16,295 bases of DNA, from contig JAEWDJ010000102.1 in NCBI GenBank assembly GCA_023390155.1, forward strand, positions 1 to 16,295, in the 5' to 3' direction. This DNA is from Actinomycetes bacterium. Lineage in GTDB: Bacteria; Actinomycetota; Actinomycetes; Actinomycetales; Microbacteriaceae. The notes below the pieces were generated by a model. The model worked only from the letters and a program-made list of their open reading frames with translations. It was not told the DNA's origin and did not search any database. A program made the translations under genes and the position numbers. This document shows, in pieces, positions 1 through 6,000 of the stretch (its first letter is position 1; every line of letters begins with the position of its first letter).

Positions 1-1379
1 GGCCGGGCCGCCGTCTGCAGCGCGGTGGCGGTCGTCACGCCGCCCACTGCGTCCGGGAGGTCGCGGGCGGGTTCGCCGGCGGGCTCGGTTCCGAGTGCGG
101 CGATCTCGTCGTCGCTCGAGATCTCGCCGGGGCCGCCGGCGTAGGCGCCGGCCCGCGTGCCCCAGCCGCTGGCGTGCGCCATGCGGAAGAAGCCGATGAG
201 CCGGATGGGCATGAGGAAGAACGTCGAGACGATGATGAAGATCGGCAGCCGGAAGAAGTCGGTCGGCTTCTCGGAGAGGTGCCGGATCTGCCGGATGGAC
301 ATGCTGATCACCGACGAGGCGACCATCAGAGCGACCACCGTGAGCACACCCGTCTGGAGCCCGTACTCGTGCAGGAAGCCCTGGTAGAAGTTGTAGCCCT
401 GGCCGGTGATCGCGCGGTACACCCAGCCGCCGAGCACGCCCGCGAGCACGAACGGCAGGATGATGTCCATCACGAAGAAGAAGGCCAGCACGGGCGCGTG
501 GCCGAGCATCCACGGCAGCATCCGGAGCGTGTTGTACTCGCTGCCGCGCGCCCAGCGGAGCTGCTGCTTGAAGAGCTTCTTCACCTTCAGCGGGGCGTCC
601 GTGTAGACCAGGCTGGTGTGCTGGTAGACGGTGCGGTAGCCCTCCTTGAGCGTGAGGTTCGTCAGCGTGCGGTCGTCGGAGACCTCCAGGAACACGCCGA
701 GGAACTTCTCGGTCATGAACTTCTCCATGACCCGCATCAGGATCGAGCGGCGGAACGCGATCGTGCGGCCCGGGAGGCAGCCGATCTGCCCCACCACGCT
801 CTGCGCCGGCATCGAGTAGAGCGCCCGCGAGTTCTCCAGCCAGTCCGCCCAGCGCGTGATCCAGCTGCGCTCGGGCTCGAGGATGCGCTGCTTGGTCGTC
901 ACGCCGCCGACGCGCTGGTCGGCGAACGGCTTGACCAGCTCGCTGAGCGTGTTCTGCGTCCACACGGTGTCGGAGTCGACCAGCACGGTGATCTCGCCGG
1001 TCGACATCCGCGTGCCGATCATGACCGCGTTGCGCTTGCCCGGGATGGGCGTGTGCACCCAGCGCACGAGCGGTGCGAACTCCTCGCACACCTCGGCGAG
1101 CTCCGGGTTCGGGGCGCCGTTGATGACGACGATGATCTCGCCCGGGCGCTGCTCGACCATGCGGCCGAGCACGTCACGGAACAGGTCGAGCGGCTCGTCG
1201 ACGACGGGGACGACCACGCTCGTGGTGCCGTGGAAGTCGTCGGTGTACGGACGGTAGCGGCGGGACATCACGACCTTGACGATCCAGATGACCCAGATGA
1301 GGGCGGAGTAGACGGCGAAGAGGTAGATCTCCGGATGGCCGCCGAGCATGTGCCGGATCTGCAACAGGAAGATGAACAC
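1..1379 (-). CDS. Family-2 membrane glycosyltransferase (hyaluronan synthase-like), C-terminus cut by window edge
   Basis: Probably a processive inner-membrane polysaccharide synthase that uses a nucleotide-sugar and exports an exopolysaccharide; the sugar cannot be told from sequence. 459 residues are visible. A first membrane segment lies at about 19-38. The GT-A domain follows: SVVVPVVDEP at 54-63, the DSD metal/nucleotide motif at 135-137, the acceptor-site region EVSDD near 235, and QQLRW (the QxxRW signature) at 272-276. Further membrane segments are at about 294-318, 342-362 and 376-399, then an acidic, Ala/Pro-rich cytosolic tail. This order is typical of HasA/NodC-type synthases; no PilZ domain is visible. 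The GTG start at 1379 is chosen because GAGAGG lies 8 bases upstream; the next candidate, Met11, has no such site. It is preceded by a long leader with hairpins. The C-terminal end and any downstream operon partners lie outside the window. Confidence 0.9.
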   Translation of the reverse strand, partial: MFIFLLQIRHMLGGHPEIYLFAVYSALIWVIWIVKVVMSRRYRPYTDDFHGTTSVVVPVVDEPLDLFRDVLGRMVEQRPGEIIVVINGAPNPELAEVCEEFAPLVRWVHTPIPGKRNAVMIGTRMSTGEITVLVDSDTVWTQNTLSELVKPFADQRVGGVTTKQRILEPERSWITRWADWLENSRALYSMPAQSVVGQIGCLPGRTIAFRRSILMRVMEKFMTEKFLGVFLEVSDDRTLTNLTLKEGYRTVYQHTSLVYTDAPLKVKKLFKQQLRWARGSEYNTLRMLPWMLGHAPVLAFFFVMDIILPFVLAGVLGGWVYRAITGQGYNFYQGFLHEYGLQTGVLTVVALMVASSVISMSIRQIRHLSEKPTDFFRLPIFIIVSTFFLMPIRLIGFFRMAHASGWGTRAGAYAGGPGEISSDDEIAALGTEPAGEPARDLPDAVGGVTTATALQTAAR

Positions 1380-1461
1380 GAAACGGACCTCTCACGGGGG
1401 GAATGGGGGGTGGCATCCGCGACAGTGGGGATCTGGTCTGGTTCGGGTGGATCAAGTTCTA

Positions 1462-1482
1462 CGGGGTGTCGACGACGCCCCG
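1462..1482 (-). promoter_or_regulatory. Leader hairpin nearest the glycosyltransferase start
   Basis: Arms 1462-1470 and 1474-1482 pair over 9 bp with one G-U type pair and a 3-base loop. It lies about 80 bases upstream of the glycosyltransferase GTG, on the same strand sense, and is the last of three consecutive inverted repeats in this leader. Function unknown. Confidence 0.45.
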
Positions 1483-1487
1483 CAAGT

Positions 1488-1526
1488 GGGGGTCGACAGG
1501 CCGGGTCGGCGCGTCGCACGACCCCC
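1488..1526 (-). promoter_or_regulatory. Leader hairpin, 8-bp arms
   Basis: GGGGGTCG at 1488-1495 is the exact reverse complement of CGACCCCC at 1519-1526, with a 23-base loop. It sits between the hairpins at 1462-1482 and 1533-1562 in the glycosyltransferase upstream region. The long loop makes it less certain than its neighbours. Confidence 0.35.
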
Positions 1527-1532
1527 GCCGGC

Positions 1533-1562
1533 ACCCCTGTCCGCAGACACGCGGACAGGGGT
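1533..1562. terminator. Perfect 12-bp hairpin (terminator or attenuator candidate)
   Basis: ACCCCTGTCCGC at 1533-1544 is exactly complementary to 1551-1562, around a 6-base loop. No U-tract follows on either strand, so it is either a U-less terminator of the kind seen in high-GC bacteria or a structural element of the glycosyltransferase leader. The only gene it could terminate on the plus strand lies off the window or is antisense, so attenuation on the minus strand is the more interesting reading. Confidence 0.5.
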
Positions 1563-1667
1563 CTTCGGGCGTGTCGGCGCGGGCCATCCCGGGTGTGACG
1601 CGATCAGAAGTGCTGGTGGAAGGGCAATTCGCGCGGCGGGGCGAAGAGGTGACACGGACTCGGATTT

Positions 1668-1698
1668 TGTACCCCGCAGTCCCTCCGGTGTACCCCGC
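1668..1698. repeat. Tandem direct repeat TGTACCCCGC, 21-bp period
   Basis: TGTACCCCGC occurs at 1668-1677 and again at 1689-1698, exactly 21 bp apart (two helical turns). The layout resembles tandem half-sites of a response-regulator or similar protein binding one DNA face. It lies about 300 bp upstream of the glycosyltransferase start and just downstream of the small minus-strand ORF. No regulator can be named. Confidence 0.4.
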
Positions 1699-1728
1699 GG
1701 CGGGGCCCCCTCGGAGGGCCCGCGAATG

Positions 1729-1929
1729 TTACGAACTTTTACACGTGCGACACATCGCGTTCACATCCGGACGCCCGGTCGGGGTGTCGCCGATGGTGAC
1801 GCCGGCGTGCGACTGCTCCGGGCCCCACTCCGCGACGCCCTCCGGCAGCTCGACCTCGGCGCCGCGGTCGCCGAGGTCCCGCCGGCGGCGGAACCCCGTC
1901 AGCGTCGCCGCCGGGTCGTCGTCGACGAT
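1729..1929 (-). CDS. Possible small protein (about 66 aa) ending in CxxC; start codon unclear
   Basis: Not recognised. Between 1929 and 1731 the minus strand has an open frame whose third codon positions are almost all G/C over the first 50 or so codons, while the other two positions are not: the normal signature of a real gene in this genome. The end departs from it: the last codons (around MCRTCKSS and TAA) are AT-richer. The protein would be acidic in the middle (AEVELPEGVAEWGPEQ) and end with Cys-x2-Cys. No ATG, GTG or TTG sits where the coding signal begins. A TACCCT -10-like box (1936-1941) lies 6 bases before an ATC codon at 1929, the spacing seen at leaderless genes here. It may therefore use a rare start, begin at an upstream GTG near 1982, or be a gene remnant that lost its start. 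Confidence 0.3.
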   Translation of the reverse strand: MVDDDPAATLTGFRRRRDLGDRGAEVELPEGVAEWGPEQSHAGVTIGDTPTGRPDVNAMCRTCKSS

Positions 1930-1962
1930 ACGCGCAGGGTACTGCCGACAGGCACCCGCGGC

Positions 1963-1968
1963 TATGCT
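1963..1968 (+). promoter_or_regulatory. -10 box TATGCT for a leaderless transcript
   Basis: TATGCT ends 7 bases before the GTG at 1976, so the expected transcription start falls on or next to the start codon. No convincing -35 is seen. The box overlaps the alternative ATG at 1964, which argues against that start. Confidence 0.5.
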
Positions 1969-1975
1969 GTGGCGC

Positions 1976-2644
1976 GTGGGCACGGACGACCGGATCTCAC
2001 CCCGTCGCTTCCACGACGCCGACGGCGTCGAGGACTGGAGCGTGCTGTTCGACGGCGCCGCCGCGCGGTTCGCGACCGGCACCTTCGAGCGCGGCGCCGC
2101 GCTGGTGGCCGAGATCGCCCGGCTCGCCGCCGAGGCCGACCACCACCCGGACATCGACCTCCGCTACTCCTCCGTCGTCGTGCGTCTCGTGAGCCACGAC
2201 GTGGGCGGCATCAGCCGACGGGATCAGGCGCTCGCCGCCCGCATCTCCGAGGCCGCCCGCGCGCTGGACGTCCCCGCGCGCCAGGCACTGCAGTGCGTGC
2301 AGCTCAGCATCCACGCCCTGGACATCCGGGCCGTGCTCCCCTTCTGGCAGGCGGCGCTCGCCTACGACCGTCAGGGCGACGCGGACCTCGTCGACCCGCT
2401 GGGCCGCGGTCCAGCGGTCGCGTTCCAGCAGCTCGACCATCCCCTGACGCACGCGGGCCGCATCCACGTCGACATCTCCGTCCCCCGGGCGAAGGCGGCG
2501 GCGCGGGTGGACGGCATGCTCGCGGCCGGCGGCCGCCTGACCCCCGACACCCGCGAACCGCACTGGTGGTCCCTCGCCGACCCCGAGGGCAACGTGGCCG
2601 ACATCGCCGCCTGGCGAGACGACTCCGAGGAGGACGATCCGTGA
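1976..2644 (+). CDS. Pterin-4a-carbinolamine dehydratase fused to a VOC (glyoxalase-like) domain
   Basis: A 222-residue two-domain protein. Residues about 5-100 match the carbinolamine dehydratase (PhhB/DCoH) fold, which dehydrates 4a-hydroxytetrahydropterin. The family motif is H56-H57-P58, then Tyr64, His74 and Asp83 with the family's spacing, including the three active-site histidines. Residues about 105-213 form a VOC module (IHALDIRAVLPFWQAAL; SLADPEGNVADIAAW near the end). Such fusions occur in actinobacteria, but no pterin-dependent hydroxylase is present in this window, so the physiological substrate is uncertain. The GTG at 1976 is preferred to the ATG at 1964 because the TATGCT box overlaps the ATG and there is no SD; the mature family start (TDDRISPRRF) also fits. 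Its stop overlaps the next gene by 4 bp (GTGA), so the two are translationally coupled. Confidence 0.85.
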   Translation: MGTDDRISPRRFHDADGVEDWSVLFDGAAARFATGTFERGAALVAEIARLAAEADHHPDIDLRYSSVVVRLVSHDVGGISRRDQALAARISEAARALDVPARQALQCVQLSIHALDIRAVLPFWQAALAYDRQGDADLVDPLGRGPAVAFQQLDHPLTHAGRIHVDISVPRAKAAARVDGMLAAGGRLTPDTREPHWWSLADPEGNVADIAAWRDDSEEDDP

Positions 2645-3165
2645 ACCGACGAACCCCAGCCCGCGCCGGCGCCGCCGCCGCGCTCACCGCGTCGCTGCTC
2701 CTGCTGCTCACGGGCTGCGACCTGTGGGCACCGCAGGACACCCTCCACATCGGGGAGACGAGCGACGGCGTGAGCGGCACGGTCGGCGAGGTGTACGTGG
2801 CCAACGCCGTGCTCCTGACGCCCGCCGACGGGGACGGGCCGGCCAGCCTGGTCGCCAGCCTCGTCAACCAGGGATCCTCGTCGCAGGAGGTCGGCATCCA
2901 CACGAGCGCCGGCAGCGAGACCGTCTCGCTCGAGCCCTCCGAGGTCGTCCAGCTGGGCGTCCCCGAGGGCGAGACGATCGAGTTCGACGGACTGGACGCG
3001 AAGCCCGGGGCCCTGACGGACGTCACGTTCGAGGCCGCCTCCGACACGACCACCCTCCAGGTGCCGGTGCTCGACGGGGCCCTGGCGCAGTACAGCACGC
3101 TGGTGCCGACGGCGCCGGCGGCGCCGACGGGGACGGGGACTCCGACGCCGACGCCGTCGAAGTGA
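2641..3165 (+). CDS. Secreted lipoprotein of unknown function
   Basis: 174 residues. Arg residues at 3, 4 and 8 are followed by a hydrophobic stretch (about 11-22) and the lipobox L-T-G-C at 23-26, so Cys26 should be lipidated and the protein anchored outside the membrane. The mature part looks beta-rich and carries several short hydrophobic/Gly turns (SGTVGEVYVANAVLL, SLEPSEVVQLGVPEG). It ends in a Thr/Pro/Gly-rich low-complexity tail (about 156-174). The pattern resembles small actinobacterial lipoproteins of the LpqE / PCu(A)C-like kind, but the Met/His copper ligands of PCu(A)C proteins are not obvious, so this is only a suggestion. The GTG start overlaps the stop of the dehydratase/VOC gene by 4 bp, and GAGGAGGA lies just upstream, which decides the start. 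Co-expression with a pterin enzyme is unexplained. Confidence 0.8.
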   Translation: MNRRTPARAGAAAALTASLLLLLTGCDLWAPQDTLHIGETSDGVSGTVGEVYVANAVLLTPADGDGPASLVASLVNQGSSSQEVGIHTSAGSETVSLEPSEVVQLGVPEGETIEFDGLDAKPGALTDVTFEAASDTTTLQVPVLDGALAQYSTLVPTAPAAPTGTGTPTPTPSK

Positions 3166-3191
3166 GGGACGGCCGCCGGTCACGTCGTCGC

Positions 3192-3197
3192 TACGAT
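3192..3197 (+). promoter_or_regulatory. Possible -10 box (TACGAT) upstream of the MarR gene
   Basis: TACGAT lies in the 86-bp gap between the lipoprotein and the MarR gene. It is the same hexamer as the better placed box of the GlxA-type gene at 8795-8800. No clear -35 is visible; transcription would start near 3204. Confidence 0.3.
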
Positions 3198-3223
3198 TGA
3201 CCTGGCAGGCGGGAGGCACCGGA

Positions 3224-3259
3224 GTGACGACGACATTCGCGGACGGACGGCATGGCTGA
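3224..3259 (+). CDS. Possible 11-codon leader peptide overlapping the MarR start
   Basis: GGGAGG at 3211-3216 sits 7 bases before a GTG at 3224. The frame reads 11 codons (VTTTFADGRHG) and stops at TGA 3257-3259, overlapping the MarR ATG at 3252 by 8 bases in a different frame. The SD of this mini-ORF is clearly better than anything in front of the MarR ATG. It may couple MarR translation to its own; chance is also possible. Confidence 0.35.
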   Translation: MTTTFADGRHG

Positions 3260-3734
3260 CCCCGTCGACTCCGTCGAGCTCGCGCTGTTCGAGCGGCTGC
3301 TGGACGTGGGGAAGCTGCTCGAGCGCCGGGCGGACCGCGAGACGCGGGAGCACACCGGGATCAAGTACTCCCAGTACGAGGTGCTGATCCGATTGCGCAA
3401 CGCCGGAGGCGAGCTGCGGATGACCGAGCTGGCGAACAAGCTCGTGAGCACGCCCAGCCGCCTGACCTACCAGGTCTCCCAGCTCGAGAAGGCGGGGCTG
3501 GCGGAGCGGATCGTGACCCCGGAGGACGGGCGGGTCGTGCTCGCGCGCATCACCGATCAGGGGCGCCGCCTGCTCGAGAAGGTCTCGCAGGTGCAGAACG
3601 ACATGATCGTCGAGTCGGCGATCGCCCCCCTCTCCCGCGAGCAGGTCGAGGCGACCCACCGCGCCCTGGGGGCGCTGCAGCTGCACCTGCGCGGCGAGGA
3701 GACCGGCGGCGTGCTCCCGGAGACGCTCGGCTAG
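3252..3734 (+). CDS. MarR-family transcriptional regulator
   Basis: 160 residues, the usual MarR length. An N-terminal dimerisation helix (SVELALFERLLDVGKLLERR) leads to a winged helix at about 38-105: the recognition region is RMTELANKLVSTPSRLTYQV, and the wing PEDGRVVLARIT (90-101) has the family's D-x-R core. A C-terminal amphipathic helix completes the dimer interface. Such proteins repress as dimers and release DNA on binding phenolic or other small ligands. The protein probably controls the VOC-transporter pair that starts 219 bp downstream, where two copies of a CAAATTTG-centred site flank the promoter region; no copy lies in its own upstream region, so autoregulation through that site is not supported. 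The ATG at 3252 has only a weak SD and overlaps a better-signalled mini-ORF. Confidence 0.9.
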   Translation: MADPVDSVELALFERLLDVGKLLERRADRETREHTGIKYSQYEVLIRLRNAGGELRMTELANKLVSTPSRLTYQVSQLEKAGLAERIVTPEDGRVVLARITDQGRRLLEKVSQVQNDMIVESAIAPLSREQVEATHRALGALQLHLRGEETGGVLPETLG

Positions 3735-3798
3735 AGCCTCGGTCCGGCGCCAGCTGCGCGCGCGGCCGGGAGCCCGCTTCACGCACGCCGACTTTCTT

Positions 3799-3811
3799 TT
3801 ACAAATTTGAA
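3799..3811. promoter_or_regulatory. Operator copy 1 (13 bp, CAAATTTG core)
   Basis: TTACAAATTTGAA here is the exact reverse complement of 3850-3862. The core CAAATTTG is itself palindromic, as expected for a MarR-type dimer. The AT-rich site stands out strongly from the GC-rich surroundings, and a TTGAAA -35-like hexamer (3807-3812) overlaps it. Confidence 0.6.
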
Positions 3812-3849
3812 ACAAATGGCGCATTCCCTGGTAACGTGACCGCATTATC

Positions 3850-3862
3850 TTCAAATTTGTAA
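3850..3862. promoter_or_regulatory. Operator copy 2 (13 bp, inverted)
   Basis: TTCAAATTTGTAA, inverted relative to 3799-3811, with core centres 50 bp apart (close to five helical turns, so both sites face the same side). The DNA in between (CATTAT at 3843-3848, TAACGT at 3832-3837) offers candidate -10 boxes. Binding of MarR dimers at both would cover the promoter of the VOC-transporter operon. Confidence 0.6.
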
Positions 3863-3953
3863 TAAGTCGAGGATTCGGGCATGGTCGCCCGCCGCGCTCC
3901 CGCCCGTCGGACCGCGCCCGGATCCCCGGCGCCCGACGTTCCGAGGAGTCCGC

Positions 3954-4646
3954 GTGATCGCTCTCGACCACATCGCGATCTGGTCGCGAAACCTGTACCG
4001 AACCACCATCGACCTGAGTCGCCTGACCGGCATCGGAAGCGCCGACGGCGGCTACTTCCCCGGGCTCGGCCTGGGCCAGAAGATCATCTCCCTCGGCGGC
4101 GGGGTGTACCTCGAGATCGAGAGCATCGTCGACCACTCGATGATCGCCGAGGGGCATCCTGTCGCCCGGGAGGTCGAGCGCCGCACGGCGGGCGGCGACT
4201 GCTTCGCCGGGCTGTGCCTGCGCAGCGACGACCTGGCCGAGATCGAGGCGTTCGCCGCCCATCGGGGTGTCGAGGTCGCCGCCGAGATCGCGGGCGGCAA
4301 GGAGCTGATGGTGCCGCGGCAGAAGCGCGGGAAGGCGGCCCACGCACCCGACTTCCTGCACTCGTGGCTGCTCGGCCGCCCCAACGTCTACCTCGTCGAG
4401 AGCCTCGACCATCACTCCAGCGTCATCGCCGCCCAGCCGGGCACCGGGGATGTCGTCGGGCTCGGCGTCACCTCGCTCGAGCTGGGCGGTACCGAGGCCG
4501 GCCTGCGCTCCTGGCTCGGCGACCTCGACCCCGGCGCGCTCGGCGTCGACCTCGTCTTCAACGGCCGCGCCGACGGGCTCTACGCGGTCGGATTCGACTC
4601 CACCGCCGGGCCGCAGACCATCCGTCTCGCACCGCTCCCCCTCTGA
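3954..4646 (+). CDS. VOC-superfamily (glyoxalase-like) protein, substrate unknown
   Basis: 230 residues. The opening IALDHIAIWSRNLYRTTIDL, with a His at residue 6, and the beta-strand LGGGVYLEIESIVDH are typical of a glyoxalase-like VOC module. A second half (about 145-230: GLGVTSLELGG..., LVFNGRADGLYAVGFD) suggests a paired VOC fold in one chain. Family members are metal-dependent isomerases, lyases or ring-cleaving enzymes; which one cannot be read here. The GTG start is set by CGAGGAG 7 bases upstream. It is followed after 29 bp by an MHS-type transporter and preceded by a MarR gene with operator-like repeats, so it is best seen as one enzyme step for a substrate imported by the transporter, most likely an organic or aromatic acid (inference). 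Confidence 0.75.
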   Translation: MIALDHIAIWSRNLYRTTIDLSRLTGIGSADGGYFPGLGLGQKIISLGGGVYLEIESIVDHSMIAEGHPVAREVERRTAGGDCFAGLCLRSDDLAEIEAFAAHRGVEVAAEIAGGKELMVPRQKRGKAAHAPDFLHSWLLGRPNVYLVESLDHHSSVIAAQPGTGDVVGLGVTSLELGGTEAGLRSWLGDLDPGALGVDLVFNGRADGLYAVGFDSTAGPQTIRLAPLPL

Positions 4647-4675
4647 CCGCGTCACCCTCACCCCACGGAGGCACC

Positions 4676-5992
4676 ATGTCCACCCTCATCGACGCCAGCA
4701 CAGCGCGCGCCCGCACGCAGGTCCGGCGTGCCGCGCTCTCGGGCTTCTTCGGCAGCGCCCTCGAGTACTACGACTTCCTCATCTACGGCTCGGCGTCGGC
4801 CCTGATCTTCGGCCGACTGTTCTTCCCGGAGTCGGGCGCGTCGGCGACCCTGCTCTCCATCGCCACCTTCGGCGTCGCCTACGTGGTCCGCCCGTTCGGC
4901 GCGGTGCTGTGGGGGCACATCGGGGACCGCTTCGGCCGCCGGCGCGCCCTCGTCCTCACGATCGCCCTGATGGGCGTCGCGACCTTCCTGATCGGACTGC
5001 TGCCCACCTACGACAGCATCGGCTGGGCGGCGCCGGCGGTGCTCGTGCTGCTGCGGATGGTGCAGGGCCTCTCCGCCGGCGGCGAGTCCCCGGGCTCCAC
5101 CTCACTGACGGTCGAGCACGCTCCGGAGGGGAGGCGGGCCTACTACACGAGCTTCACGATGAGCGGGATGCAGTTCGGCATCGCGCTCGGCAGCCTGGTG
5201 TTCATCCCGATCACCCTGCTCCCCGAGGACGCCCTGTACAGCTGGGGATGGCGGCTCCCGTTCCTCGCCAGCGGCGTCTTCACACTCATCGCCTACGTCC
5301 TGCGCCGCAAGCTCGAGGAACCGGACACCTTCACCGAGCTGCAGGCGCAGGGGGAGCGGGCCCGGCTCCCGATCGTGTCGCTGCTGCGCGACCACTGGCG
5401 GACGACCCTGCGCGTGCTGCTGCTCAGCACCATCAACGTCGTCGGCACCATCTTCAACGTCTTCGCGCTCGCCTACGGCGCCCAGCACGGCATCTCCAGC
5501 ACGGTGATGCTCGCCGTCGTCTCGTTCGGCAACCTCGCCGCCGTCGTCGCCTCGCCGATCGCCGGGAGGCTCTCCGACCGATTCGGCCGGCGCGCGCTCT
5601 TCATCGTCGGCGCGGTGGGAGCGACCGCCTTCATCGCCCTGCTCTTCGTCGCCATCGACGCGGGGAACATCCCGCTCGTCTACGTGTCCGGGATCCTGGG
5701 CATCGGGGTGTTCTACGCCATCCCCATCACCGTGGGCGCCACCTGGTATCCGGAGCAGTTCCCGGCGCAGTGCCGCTACACCGGGATGGCCGTCGCGCTC
5801 ATGCTCGGCATCCTGCTCTCCGGGTTCGCCCCGGCGCTCGCCCAGGGCCTCGGCGCCAACGGTGGCAACTGGGGGCCCGCCGTACTGCTCTGCGTCGCGG
5901 TCACCGTCGTGTCGAGCATCGTCGCCCTCTTCGCGCCCGAGACGTACCGGGTCGCCAAGGACCTCCTCGGCGTCAAGCGACGGGTCGGGTGA
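4676..5992 (+). CDS. MFS transporter, metabolite:H+ symporter (MHS) family
   Basis: 438 residues with about 12 hydrophobic segments, a usual size. The N-terminal SALEYYDFLIYGSASALIFG is the hallmark of the MHS branch (relatives of ShiA, KgtP, ProP, CitA). The MFS loop motif GHIGDRFGRR is at 80-89 and its second-half counterpart AGRLSDRFGRR ends near 306. MHS proteins import organic acids or osmolytes by proton symport in the cytoplasmic membrane. The ATG at 4676 has GGAGG 5 bases upstream. The neighbouring VOC enzyme (29 bp upstream) is presumably in the same transcript under MarR control. The gene ends 8 bp from the convergent crotonase gene with no hairpin between, so transcripts from both sides probably run into each other. 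Confidence 0.9.
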   Translation: MSTLIDASTARARTQVRRAALSGFFGSALEYYDFLIYGSASALIFGRLFFPESGASATLLSIATFGVAYVVRPFGAVLWGHIGDRFGRRRALVLTIALMGVATFLIGLLPTYDSIGWAAPAVLVLLRMVQGLSAGGESPGSTSLTVEHAPEGRRAYYTSFTMSGMQFGIALGSLVFIPITLLPEDALYSWGWRLPFLASGVFTLIAYVLRRKLEEPDTFTELQAQGERARLPIVSLLRDHWRTTLRVLLLSTINVVGTIFNVFALAYGAQHGISSTVMLAVVSFGNLAAVVASPIAGRLSDRFGRRALFIVGAVGATAFIALLFVAIDAGNIPLVYVSGILGIGVFYAIPITVGATWYPEQFPAQCRYTGMAVALMLGILLSGFAPALAQGLGANGGNWGPAVLLCVAVTVVSSIVALFAPETYRVAKDLLGVKRRVG

Positions 5993-6000
5993 TCATCCCG

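Noticed and set aside
174..1598. Long plus-strand open frame opposite the glycosyltransferase
   Set aside because: Its product is a His/Arg/Asp-rich string without domain character, and it mirrors a clear GT2 gene with DSD and QxxRW motifs; long antisense frames are expected at this GC content.
1702..1721. GGGCCC-containing inverted repeat upstream of the glycosyltransferase
   Set aside because: The arms pair only with bulges and leave almost no loop; likely a composition effect.
3881..4675. ATG at 3881 with GAGGA 7 bases upstream, in frame with the MHS transporter
   Set aside because: The frame would run through the VOC gene out of phase and give an Arg/Pro-rich 265-residue extension; MHS proteins start at the ATG at 4676, which has its own SD.
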